A stretch of DNA of 64,000 bases from Setoptus koraiensis. Taxonomy: Eukaryota; Arthropoda. This document shows, piece after piece, positions 39,596 through 50,630 of the stretch. The stretch covers positions 12,028,001-12,092,000 of the forward strand of contig CM106586.1 in the NCBI GenBank assembly GCA_048013815.1, given 5' to 3'. The position numbers were made by a program, and so were the translations under genes. How positions within the stretch are numbered: position 1 is the first letter of the stretch; each line of letters begins with the position of its first letter. The notes under the pieces were generated by a model. It had not been told where the DNA came from and did no database searches. It saw only the letters and a program-made list of their open reading frames with translations.

Positions 39596-39927
39596 CCAAA
39601 TTATCCGCATAAAACCAAATATAAATATCAGATCAACACCATCGAATCGAATCAAATACAAATATCTCGACTACAAATCAATCGGTCAGAGGAGCAGCAC
39701 GAGAGGGCCGATTGCGAAAACAGTGCTAACATTTTATTGGCGATATTCGAGCATTATTTACATATAACTGTGCTGTTGTTTTGTGTGATACAAATTCAAA
39801 AGAAAACAACAAACAAAAACATTCCGTGCCAGCGTCACGCTAACGTGACAGCGCCAGTCCCATGTGATAGATTATATTGTTCATTTTGCAATTTGTAGGC
39901 ACCTTTCCTTTCACAGCTATCACACCA
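39596..39927. other. Convergent 3' ends of NPC1 and small secreted peptide gene
   Basis: A 330-bp spacer between two stop codons. No coding region. It presumably holds both 3' UTRs. Confidence 0.45.
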
Positions 39928-40352
39928 TTAACGGTAGTAAGATTGGCCTCCATGAGAAGAGTACGATTGTTGCTGGTAGTAGACTGGTTGAGTTTGTTTC
40001 AGGATTCTGTTTGTTTGTATTGTTTTATAATGTTGGGGGATTCGAAGCAACAGTGTGAAATGAAAGAAGGAGATATCAGATGAATCTGTTGTATTGGGTG
40101 ATCGTATTTGCAAAACAAAAAAAGAAATCAAATATCTAAAATCGATGTCAAAACTTACGGTATGGGCAACGGAATTGGAAACGGAAGTACTATTTTCTTG
40201 CCGCCGTGAAGCAGTAGAGCGGCCATGAGTGCCTTCTTTTTGAGCGCCTTCTTCCAGCCGGCCTCTACGCCTGTTTGTTTGTATGACATTAGGGTGGCCA
40301 TGACAATCAATGTCACAAGAGCTAGAGCTGATGCAGTTCTGATGATCTTCAT
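39928..40352 (-). CDS. Small cationic secreted peptide precursor (two exons)
   Basis: Exons 40159-40352 and 39928-40006 are joined by a 152-bp intron with donor GTAAGT and acceptor AAACAG. The product has 90 residues. The signal peptide spans about residues 1-31 (likely cleavage after GVEA). The mature part starts GWKKALKKKALMAALLLHGGKK, a strongly basic, amphipathic helix candidate. Next comes an alternating proline-hydrophobic stretch (LPFPIPLPIP), then a Q/Y/S-rich tail ending GGQSYYR. I do not recognise a family. The helix suggests an antimicrobial peptide, and the P- and Y-rich parts suggest a cuticle or silk-like secreted protein; both are inference. The splice is supported by frame continuity and by good splice sites. 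Confidence 0.62.
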
Positions 40353-41320
40353 TTTGATGCTGGTTGTTGTGCGTTGCTGTTGCTTGCTTTATTTGGAGTG
40401 ATACGCTGATGAATACTAATAAGCTGGTTGGTTGGTTTGTTGACTTTGAATTTTCTTGCTTGCTTGCTTGCTTTATTTATTATTATTCTTATCAACTCGC
40501 GAGTGAGTGCTTGTCGCTCAAGGTTCACCTGACAAATGCAGATAAACCCTTTACTGTCCCGCTTGTTTATACTCGTTTTGCGGACAAAACCAGCCAGCGA
40601 GCTTGCCAACCAGCACTACACACTGCTCACCTGTGTGGTGCTGGTCAGCGGGCAAATTGTGTCCGGCGGAGGGCGTCAATAACAAGAGCGCAATAGCAAA
40701 CGGTAGTGGTAGCTAGTCCAGTTTTTGTGTGCCTACTGGCCAGAGCTACACACACACGCACACACACACACACGCTGATACAGCTTGTGAAAGTTGTGCA
40801 AATCGACCAAGAATACAGCAACGGCAACAACGACAACGGCAACAACGACAACGGCAACAACGACACCGACAACGACAACAGCAAAAGCGACAACAAGTTG
40901 CGTCAAGCACATCCTTCTCATTATACAATTACGCGTCGGCCAGACAGATCGGCCGTTATTATGATTGTTACCGCAAGCTAGCCAAGACGAGTTGAGTCGA
41001 CCAATCAACATCACCAAATCATCATTATTGCTTGTGTTTGTGTGTTGCCATGTTGGCCTTGCCACAATCAGCTGTTGGTCGCCGGTTGGCGGCGAGTTGT
41101 GGTTTCAATTGAGCTGGCCAATTGTGTCTGTGGCCAGCGATGGCGAGTGTCAGTTTGTTTATTTGTTGTTGTTGTTGTTTACTGGTCTCACGATGCTAAC
41201 GATAGTTTGTTTGTTTGCGCGCGCGACAGCCAGCAACAAACATCGGACATGACACATCAGCTGATTGGCGGAAGCGCACAACAGAAATGGCGCCAGTTTT
41301 TTAAGTGAAACAACATTGTG

Positions 41321-41394
41321 CAACAACAGCAACAGCAACAACAGCAACAACAGCAACAGCAACAACAACAGCAACAGCAACAACAGCAACAACG
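41321..41394. repeat. CAA/CAG trinucleotide tract
   Basis: About 74 bp of mixed CAA and CAG triplets. It yields poly-Q, poly-N/S or poly-L ORFs depending on frame and strand. None has conserved flanks, so I treat it as a microsatellite. Confidence 0.85.
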
Positions 41395-42729
41395 GCGACG
41401 GAAACACAAGTGTGCGTACCCAATGGGTAACACAAACATATATTATGTAATATGTAACATATATTATGTATCGGAATGAAGGGGGCGAGCGCGACTGTTT
41501 CCGATTATCAATTTGATCTTCATCATGACCTGCGCGCATTATCATAACTAACATTGGTCATCAATCTTGGCACCGCTATTTGCGATGCGTCGTGGCGGCG
41601 GTTGTTGGTGTTGTTGTCGTTGTTGGTGTTGTTGCCGTTGTTGTCGTTGTTGTCGTTGTTGCCGTTGTTGTTGCGGCGGTCGGCTCGCTTTCGAAGGCAG
41701 GTCAGGCGAACAAACAAGCGATCATGACCAGTTTCGCTTCTTCACGCCGTGCTCGATGTGTGCGTTCGAAGCGGATCGATACGGTTCTTTTCTGAGCCGT
41801 TCCCATTCGCAACACATTGCTATCAGTGTTGTTTGGCTACCGGCGTTGCATTGCTATTAGCCGAATAGCAAACCGAATAGTATTCGGTTTGCGCTGCCAA
41901 TTGGCGCAACACGAACCGATCAAACACCCCAACAATCTCTCCGGCGAGCTAGCTGTTCGGAGAGCCATTTGTTTGTCTTGTCACATAGCGAGGGCCATAA
42001 ATCACCTTTTATCGCAGGCATGCGCCCAGATAAAGGCAACAGGCGGCAGCTGCGAGCGGCAACCTGTTGCAACCATTACACAATTAGACAATCACAGCTG
42101 AACAATGTGGCACACTCATTGATCATCGTGAGCAAACAAACAACATTGTTTACATTCATGTGCCACTTGTTTGTCTGCCCGTTACTCCGCCCGTCGCCCG
42201 TTAACTGCCCGTTGCCCGTTGTCTGCCCGTCGCCCGTTTGTCGTGGCAAGCTGGGCCGGGCCGGCCGGGTATGTGTCATATGCGCTCACGTCCGCGACAC
42301 ATCGATCAATTGGCTCGCATCGTGGTCACGCCGTCATGATGACGGGGCTCGCATGCTCGCGTGATCAGCGCGCTCGTCATCGTCGCGGTGGTCGGGCCTT
42401 GCAGCGAGACACGATTAATACCGGCCTAATATCCGCGAAATATCAACCGCTATTAGTGTGATTACCATCATTGCCGGCCTAATGGCGGCACCGTTGGCCT
42501 AACAGGCCGGCCGTTGGCTGGCCAGTGGCCAGTGGTTGTTGTCTAGACACGGTTAGCGATGGACGTGAGGCTGCTACAAGTTGCGTTTCCTTCATTTACA
42601 CAAACACACACAGTGAATTTGAAGTCGCTCATTTAAATTCAATTTGTTGTTTGGTCGATGGCGTCACCTCGCTAATCGTCGTTTATCGGTCGCTTTTATT
42701 TTGTCTTGGTTCGTTTGTTGTTGATAAAC

Positions 42730-42774
42730 GCCGTTTATGCCGTTTATGCCGTTTATGCCGTTTATGCCGTTTAT
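42730..42774. repeat. Five perfect 9-bp repeats GCCGTTTAT
   Basis: Five exact head-to-tail copies of GCCGTTTAT. The reverse complement of each unit contains ATAAACGGC, which resembles Cdx/Abd-B-class homeodomain sites (ATAAA core). Either a minisatellite or a homotypic binding-site cluster. Confidence 0.85.
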
Positions 42775-44426
42775 GCGGGCCCTCGATAACTGTCTCGATT
42801 ATACGATTACAACAGGTACCTGTTACAGAACGGTTACATAACGGTTATATTGTGCACGATATGTGTGGTTTGTAGTGAGCCTCGGGCGCCAATAATCGGC
42901 GCCATCAAATCGGCTGTTCAAAAGTGTGACAAGCCAACATTTGACTTGACGCAACTTGACCAGTTGCGCACTGCATGCAACTGGCGCTCGGCCGAGGTGA
43001 GACTGAACAAGATCAACCACTGACTGCATCATCATATCACATGATGCAATCACATTCAGTGGCGCCTCAACCGATGATAGGCGATGCACTGACTAACTGA
43101 TCGCTAATTAGGCGGCTGATGGTCGACGGGCCAATTAGTTGGCTGGTGGCAGCGGCCATCAATTGGCAGCTCGCAGTTGGCACGCTCGATTCGCATTCAA
43201 TTGGCTTCTCGCAATTTGTCAGGTGAGATTGTCAGGTGAACTTAGCAAATTGGCGCGCACGCCAACCGAGCGGACAATTGAGCCAACGCTGGCCAGACGG
43301 ACGGCCGGACAAGCAGCCGGACAAGCGGCCAGCCGGACAGGCAGACAGAGCTGCCGGCGAGACGGCAACAAATGTCTGGACGGTGCGCAGATTGTTCCGA
43401 TTGTGGCGCTGTCGGCGCTGACGGTGGTGGTCAGCATCAGTCGCCGGTCGTTGGTCGCCGGCCGGAAGCCGCACAACTGTGCCGGCGATGGTGCCGGTGA
43501 ACTTGAGCGGCGCCGGCCCGGCATCAGCACTGTTGGGCATTCTGTTCGCCTGTTGGCTGTGTTGCCAATGTTGCGCCATTTGAGCATAATTCGAGTTGCT
43601 CGACCGGCGATTGGCAACTCAAACTATCAAACTGCGAATTGTTGCCGTGAGTCACCCACAGCGAGTGTGTGTGTGTGTGGGCACATTTTGGCCAGCATGC
43701 AATCAGTTGATGTCAGTGTTGGCCTGTTGGCCGGTTGTTGGGCGCCGCAACAACAACAACAAACGCAACAATCAGTGCCAACCGACGACAACAAACTGTA
43801 ACTAATTGTTGCCTGGTGCACTGCCGAGACCCGACGCCGGAAGTGGAGCCGCATCCCCGTGTGAGAGCTGCATGTGAGCCGCATGTGTCAGATACATTGT
43901 ATCTGATGCGAGCGTCAGTGTGAGGCGGATGCAGTGGCGAGGGCCCACTCAAGGCTGTTGGCAGCGTCGGTGGTTGGTGGTGCCACCAAGCTCGGCCAGA
44001 TGATGGCCAGACGAGACGAGAAAGTGATTCCGTTATTTGTTATTTGCATCGCGCGCACATCGTTTGTTTGTACAAGCGACCGTTGGCGTTGGCGACCGCA
44101 ACACCGGCAACACAATGCGAACATCCCATGTGAACAACATCATCATCACCATCAGCAACAACGACAACAACGCCAACAACAGCAACGACAACAGCATCAG
44201 CAACGACAACAACATCAGCAACGACAACAACATCAGCAACGACAGCAACGACAACGGTAGCAGTGGGCATAATGCGGCCACTTGTGGCTTATTCAGCTCG
44301 TAGCCAAGTGCTCTTATTAAGCTGTGAACGAAGAGAGAACGACGGCGACCAATAGGACGACGACGAATAAGTTAGTGAGTGGCCGCTATTAATCAACGTT
44401 TCCGTTAGCTGATGCCGGCCACTGCA

Positions 44427-44468
44427 ATTACGTAATGTGTGTGTGTATACACACACACATTACGTAAT
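44427..44468. repeat. 42-bp perfect palindrome with terminal TTACGTAA sites
   Basis: A perfect inverted repeat: ATTACGTAAT, then (GT)5, a central AT, (AC)5 and ATTACGTAAT again. It could extrude as a cruciform. Each end is itself a palindromic PAR-bZIP/vrille consensus site, and the centre alternates purine and pyrimidine. Confidence 0.85.
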
Positions 44469-45059
44469 GCATTACAAACAGCAAACAAGCAACTGTTACA
44501 GTGCAACAGGTGAGTGTTTGTTGTTGTCGACAGGATGCGTCTGGCAACTTGTGAGCCACAAGTGAGCGCATCAAGGTGAATCCTGTCTGTCGGGCCAACA
44601 ACATATGCAGCCTGTTAATCACACAGGCTGTGTGAATACAGTTGATACAGGCGAGCACAAGCGACTGCCAGTGTACAAGTCATATTTACAAGTGTCACTG
44701 ACTGAAAATAAAGTGGCTAATAAAATTGAATAATGATGCGATGAGAAAGTGGACCCACTTGACGGCTTCCTCGTCCCGCAAGCCCGACTGTGTGCCCGGT
44801 TGTACTTGTGCCAGTCCTGTCCTGTCCACTGTTGCCAGCAGCGAGTTGGCCAGCCACACTTGGGTGCAACACGACAGGGGCCACATCAACGAGAGCAGTT
44901 GGCATTGGCACGGTCGTGATTAGCAGCGGTCAATTGGCGTTTCGTGAGAACAACGCGGCAGCAACAACAACAACAACAACAACAAACAATGGCTAATCTG
45001 CTCATTGGCCGCTGTGTCGCCCTTGTTCGGCCGGCTGCCCCGGCGAGTCGGCCCACTGA

Positions 45060-45089
45060 CACCTGTGCACCTGTACACCTGTACACCTG
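45060..45089. promoter_or_regulatory. Four CACCTG E-boxes at exact 8-bp spacing
   Basis: CACCTG occurs at 45060, 45068, 45076 and 45084. CACCTG is the known core for Snail/Slug, ZEB and some bHLH factors. Spacing below one helical turn suggests a tandem repeat that may act as a homotypic cluster; binding is inferred. Confidence 0.45.
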
Positions 45090-45896
45090 TGCACAATAAT
45101 TAACTGTCTGCCATAATTAACTGGGATAATAATAAACAACAAGGAAGAGTCGTGACGACAACATTTGCGCCAATCATTGTGTGCCGGCATTTGCATCAAT
45201 GCACTTGTTAATACTCGTACCTGCTGCATATAATATACGCATAATATACGCAGTGTATGCTGGCTACTGGCCTGCCGGGCTCGAGCGGGTGTCGGTCAGT
45301 GGGACAGTTACACACGGGCTGCACAGAGTTACATAACACGGTTGTGGTTGCGGTGGCGGGCGCCGCCACCGCAGCCAATGCCAAATGCACACAAACAATC
45401 GGTGCAGCAGCAATTGGTTCAGCAATCAAATTGATGCAATCAATGCCAATTCAATGGCATCCCATGCCCATTATGTAATGACCGGCATTGCATAATACGC
45501 ATGCATCATTCACAGGTGAATTGTCAGCGCAGTGCAGCTGTGTACCGAGTGGCCTTGTTAGTCATATGTATGTGTATGTCAGTATGTAATGTATAACGGC
45601 TTTATACGACTAACGGGGCACAGGTTGCATGACAAGGCACAAGATTCATATAAGGCATCATGGCGTATGATTCGCAGGCATGATTCGTAGGCATGATTCG
45701 TAGGCATGTCAAGCTGTGGTCAGCCAGTTGCGACACTCAAGCGGCACATCAACTGGAGATCAACTTGAGTGAGTTGGCGGTGACAATTTGTGGCGCTCTC
45801 GCTGACAAATTGTCACTGTCACTGTCGTATTGTTGTCGCTCATACGGCCAATTACAGCAACAGCGAGCGAGCAACAGCGGCGGCCATTGTTGGCCA

Positions 45897-45951
45897 GTCG
45901 TAACACAGTCGTAACACGGTCGTAATGCGGTCGTAATGCGGTCGTAATGCG
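45897..45951. repeat. Five 11-bp repeats (RGTCGTAAYRC)
   Basis: Two copies of AGTCGTAACAC followed by three copies of GGTCGTAATGC, head to tail, then a decayed copy. Confidence 0.85.
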
Positions 45952-46404
45952 GTTGCGGTGCAATTGTGATGCGGTTGTTGAGCAGTTGTCACACGGTTTT
46001 GAGTGACTGTTGGTGGGTCGGCCGAGCCAACTGTCAACGCGATCATGGGCACTCTCTCTCTCGCTCTCTCCGTGTGCGATATGTCACCGAATGCGAAAAG
46101 TCTGTGTCGAATCGATCGACAGAGGGCAAAAATCAAGAGCGGCGATGAAAAAAGATGAACAACGACGAGCGGCATCTGGTGCCAGTTAGACAGTGAGACA
46201 GCGGGTCGGACACGGTGCACAAGAGCGGCTAAAAGCGGATGAGGGTGGGCGCTGTTGAAATGTAAATGTGATGATGACAGGTTAAAACAATTTAAAACGG
46301 TCTAAAAAGTCGGTCAGTTTTGTCGGGTACGTCTGGCCATGATTCGCCGCCTGCCATGAATGATTGCGTCTGGATATTTGGCGATGCGGGTGGCTGGCGG
46401 GCTG

Positions 46405-46500
46405 GCGAGCGGTCGGTGCGGCTGGTGGGCGGTCAGTCGGTGCGGCTGGCGGGCGGTCAGTCGGTGCGGCTGGCTGGCTGGCTGGCGGGCGGGCGAGCGG
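46405..46500. repeat. 24-bp GC-rich tandem repeat at the 3' end of the AIG1-like gene
   Basis: About three imperfect copies of a 24-bp unit built on GGTCAGTCGGTGCGG and CTGGCGGGC. It lies directly downstream of the stop codon of the AIG1-like gene, so it may be in its 3' UTR. Confidence 0.7.
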
Positions 46501-47862
46501 TCAGTCGCGCTCGCTCAGCGCATAAGACTCCATGTGACTCTTGTAAAATTGTTGTATCCTCGTGTCCGGCCAGGCGAGTTTCATTATGAACAAACCGAGC
46601 CGGTATAACAGCATGGCGCCAGCGCAGGCGCAAACCAAAAACGGGCCACTCTGCCACCAGGTGAGCTTCTCGAACAACGGATAGGGCCAAATGGTGAGGT
46701 AATTGCCCAAGAACAGCAGCCAGCTTAGGTAGGCCGTTATGAATATCGCTATGGTGATTAGGTGCGTTCGCACGGACAGCACCCGGTGGTGGCAGCACAC
46801 GATCTCGGCCAGAATGATGGGCGCGATGACGGTGTGCTTTTCGGCGTTGCGCGTCGTTTACGAGTTTATGAGATTACATGATGATACGATATTATGTGAT
46901 ATTGCGTTGGTCAGTTATTATGTCATTTATTGTGTCATTGTTGCGCCAATGTTATGAAGCGATATTAGTCAATATTACATCACGTGATTATTGCGCTGTT
47001 AGCGACTCACCTGTAGGTGCTGCACGTACATGGGCGTGGCGCGGCGCAGCTCGGGCGACGCGATCGCGTCCACGTCGATCAGGTATATGGACCAGAACAT
47101 AATGGTGACGAAGGTGCCTATTGGGTAGGCGAGGGCAGTGATGATGTTGTCGCGCAAGTCGAACAGTTTACCCGTGAGCCGGCGCGGGCCGGCGGGCTCG
47201 TCGGCGAGCTTCGTGGACGAGGACGAGGCCGCTGCGGTTTGGTCCAGTTGAATGGAATTGCGGCTCAGCGAGCGCGTTTTCACCGACTGGCTCGATTGGG
47301 CCGCCGACGACGCCGAAACGAAATTTGACTGTTGATCGGCGGCGGCGGCGTCGCAAGATCGCGAATAGTTTTGGGCCAAACAATCGCACGCCAGACACAG
47401 GCAAAATGTGAGCCATTGTATCCAAATGTCCCAATAGGTGAGGAATTTCCACGGGCCGGGAAATTCGGCCAGCCGGTCGGATTTGTATCTGAGGTATATG
47501 TCGCGCACTATGAGAAAGGTGTAAATACAAACGGCTGTCATATGCAACAAAATGCCACTTGTTCGCCACACGAGCCATATCAGGTGTTTGGGTGCCATTG
47601 CGGTGTTGCGGCCAAAGCGGTGTGTTTGGGCTGTCGATGTTGACGTTTGTGATGTCGATGTTGGTGATGTCAATGTTTGTGATGTTTGTGTTGTTGCGGT
47701 TGTTGGGGCATTTGTTGTTGTCGTTTGTTTGTGTCGCCTCTGTGTCCGTTGCTGCTGCTGCTGGCTCGACGCCGGCCGCCTGTTGACAATGTTGACAGTG
47801 TCGCTCGTCACAACAGTGTCGCTGGTGCTGGCGTGCGTTTTTCGGCCTAGCGAGACAGGCAT
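46501..47862 (-). CDS. AIG1/ADTRP family (FAR-17a) membrane lipid hydrolase (two exons)
   Basis: Exons 47011-47862 and 46501-46836 join in frame across a 174-bp intron, giving 395 residues. The fold is a multi-pass membrane protein of the AIG1/FAR-17a/ADTRP family. The catalytic threonine (in WKFLTYWD, T142) and histidine (H285 in QHLQHTVIAP) match T43 and H134 of human AIG1, a hydrolase of fatty-acid esters of hydroxy fatty acids. The histidine codon is the first codon of exon 2. The donor is GTGAGT; the acceptor (GAAAAG) has a poor pyrimidine tract but is fixed by homology. An in-frame TGA directly precedes the ATG at 47862. The first 88 residues are Q/T/S-rich with no family counterpart, and initiation at M89 is possible. 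A longer alanine/serine loop separates two of the helices. Confidence 0.87.
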
Positions 47863-49781
47863 TCAGTTGGTGTTCAGCTCGTCGCTCTCCTTGGGCGCCC
47901 TTTGTGACACGGCGAGATAAATAGCGAGGATAATTGATACACTTGTCGCAATTGTTGTCGCTATCAGCATGCGATTATTACTGCTGTGCTGTGCTGCTAT
48001 CACAATGTTGCCTGCTGGCTCGAGTGGCGGCGTGCTGCGGGCTCGTTGTGGCGCGGCTTTTTGCGCGACCGGCCGCAACCGGCTGCAACGGCAACCACGC
48101 TCGCTCCGACCGCCAGCCGTCTAGCCGGCGGAGTCTCGCCGGCAGAGTCTGGCCGCCAGTGCGAGCGCCAGAGCCGCGCAGACACTCGGCAAATCGCAAA
48201 CAGACTGTAATTGTGAGGCGCTGATAAAAGTGCTGATAATATAAATACAAATACAAACATCGAGTGTGCTCATTATTTGCCTACCCGTGATACACAGTCG
48301 GCACTGGAGCGTCTGCATTGCAGACCCACCAGACTGTAGCACGCCGGCGTCGATGCATATCGCGCCGCCTATCAATGCGATCGACATTTGAACAACAATC
48401 GTCGTCATATGATCGACTCTTGGCAAGACTCCGGCTTGCCAACAGCGGCTTGCCACAGGCGGCTGTGCCAACGGCGCACGACAATCATGCCAAAACGATT
48501 AAAATCAATAGGCGGGCTGCGCAGCTATCGCACGTCATGAATGGATGCTCAGATGCATATCTAGCGATTTGTTGTCCCAAGCAGCGAGCATCAATACCAT
48601 TCAATCAATTCAGCGATTCAGTGGCGCCGCCACTCAAACTCATGCGCGGCACCGCGCATGAGTTTGCCTGCACCGCGCGCACGCCAGCGAAACATGATAC
48701 TAGCTTGCCAGCCGCCGGCCGGCGCGCTGCCTCGCCGGACCGTCGGGCCGTCGGGTCGTCGGGCCGCCGGGCCGCCGATCGGTCGCATTATCCGGCGTCG
48801 GGCGGGCCCCACGTTGGCGTGTGCGCCTCGTTGGCGTGTGCGCCTCGTCGCGAGCGGGCTGGCGAGGCGCAGGGCCGGCGGCCTGTTTGCCCTGGTGGCG
48901 GCGTCAGCGCGGCCGGACTTGCGACCGGCGCAGCGCCAACCGCAAACCGTCCGTGGCTGGGCCAGCGGCGTCGGGCCAGCGGCACTGGCACGGGCACGAC
49001 GGGGGCGACATGGGCGCACAATCAAACGGCCAAACATCTTGGGCCCGCCGACACAGCCGACATAGTCGACAGTCTAGACCCGCCGACACACAGCTGACAC
49101 GACGGTCGCTCATGAATAACCGGCCCGATATGCAGCGCGACGCGCGGGCAACACGCAGCGCCGTACTCACAGCGCCAGACTAACGGCGCCATATTCACAG
49201 CGCCAGACTCACGGCGCCATATTCACAGGCGACGGAGTCGACGGTGACATAAGCACACAATGATAAATACACGCGCGTAATAAATGTACGCGCGCATGTT
49301 ATGTAATGTTATGTAACAGCGACAACTATGGCCACTGTGTCACAGTGACTGTGTGACAAGTGTGGCGCTAGATAAGCTGCTGCAATAACGCGCGCCAGAG
49401 AGATTGCCCGACCCAACGAACGGCTCTCTCCAAACTTGATGGCCACCAAGTGACAACAATGACTCGTGCTGTGTGCCCAACAAACAGGTGATACCGACAC
49501 ACAATGACAAACTGGGTCACTTGCCACTGTTACGCCTGCACTGCCTACATAATAAGTACAGCTGTACCCATGATATCAGCCCATTGTGCTGGCACCCTGA
49601 TCAGCTGACTGATCGGCCCACTGTGCCTTGCATTGCTGTGATTTGCAGCTCGTTACATAACTCATTACCATTGTCGCTGTTGTTGTTGTTGTTGTTGTTG
49701 TTGCTCACTCACTCACTTACCGTGAGTGAGTGGTAATAATAACGTGAGTGACTTACGTTATTATGTGCAGTACTGTGCAAC

Positions 49782-49791
49782 GTTACGTAAC
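49782..49791. promoter_or_regulatory. Palindromic TTACGTAA bZIP-type site
   Basis: Perfect palindrome GTTACGTAAC. Two related TTATGTAA sites lie about 0.5 kb upstream at 49299-49306 and 49309-49316. Binding is inferred from the consensus alone. Confidence 0.35.
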
Positions 49792-50570
49792 GCGTCAGCA
49801 CGCGCCAACTGTGAGCCACTTCGATACAATCAATTATCGCTAATAACGAGACGCGACACTTTCGAGAGTCAGAGTTGTTAACCTTTAATTATACTCTCAT
49901 TATGCTCGCAGCTCGCAACTCGCAACTCATTGCGCATTACTAAATAAACTGTGAGCAACAACAGCTCACAGTTGGCAGTTGGCAGTGGCGAGCTTGGCGC
50001 GCGACATTGGCACGCATTTCATTCGCATGATCATTGCGCGGCTGGCCAGGTGATTTTTAATTGCAAACGGCACACTTGTACGAGGCTCACTTGTCGCCCA
50101 TACGCCCACTCACCTGTTAATGACACGATGACAGCACTCACGACGCTTAGCAGCACTCGATACGCTCACACTTGTCAGTGTCCGGGCGTCCAGTCCACTC
50201 TTGGCCCGATCGAAAGGGCGCACCATTTGTCGCTGTGTGTCTCGCTTGTTGTCGCTTTGGCTCGATGCGAGCACTGTGGACAAAAAATCTCGCCACAACT
50301 CGCACTCAGGGCCCCCAGCCGCGTCTCGCCGCTGATTGCATGCCGTGATGCCGTTGATTGTGGGGCCCGTCGAAAGCGACCCGCGACACAACAAGTCACG
50401 AAGCGTGATCCGTGTCGCTGGTGTCGTGCAACCATGCTCTGGCTCGTGTCTCGATCGCTGGCTGGCCAGTTGCACGGGCTTCGAATCAATTCAATTCGGC
50501 GTCGCTAATGGTCGCTCGTTTGTTTAGATGCGTGTGTGTGTTGTTTGTCGTTGTTAATCGCTCTAATCAA

Positions 50571-50630
50571 CTGTAACCGCTTTACATCGACTGTAACCGC
50601 TTGACATCGACTGTGACCGCCGTATATCAA
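50571..50630. repeat. Three 20-bp tandem repeats (CTGTAACCGC unit)
   Basis: Three consecutive 20-bp units beginning CTGTAACCGC or CTGTGACCGC and ending in ATCGA or ATCAA, with decayed partial copies on each side. Confidence 0.8.

Larger units (their letters stand above)
40353..46500. other. GC-richer, repeat-rich region with no supported gene
   Basis: About 6.1 kb. Every ORF here is low-complexity and is contradicted by ORFs in other frames through the same trinucleotide repeats. It contains GCAACAACGAC-type repeats near 40818-40870, a CAA/CAG tract at 41321-41394, GTTGTTGYCG repeats near 41600-41670, GCCCGTY repeats near 42175-42238 and a 9-bp array at 42730-42774. Further on are an AGCCGGACAAGC series near 43300-43350, 18-bp repeats near 44160-44255, a 42-bp palindrome at 44427-44468, four CACCTG boxes at 45060-45089 and an 11-bp array at 45897-45951. 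It may be regulatory or intronic DNA of a flanking gene. Confidence 0.45.

Noticed and set aside
41159-41554. Poly-leucine and poly-cysteine ORFs
   Set aside because: Produced by reading the CAA/CAG tract in other frames; flanks have no coding character.
43139-43801. 220-codon plus-strand ORF
   Set aside because: Low-complexity A/R/T-rich translation over GGACAAGC repeats; overlapping ORFs in other frames are equally long.
40800-44300. CRISPR-like regularly spaced repeats
   Set aside because: The repeats are trinucleotide and short-unit microsatellites without unique spacers, in a eukaryotic genome.
48318-49097. 259-codon plus-strand ORF and overlapping ORFs on both strands
   Set aside because: Very high GC depletes stop codons. 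Translations are A/R/G/P-rich noise without domains, and several frames are open at once.
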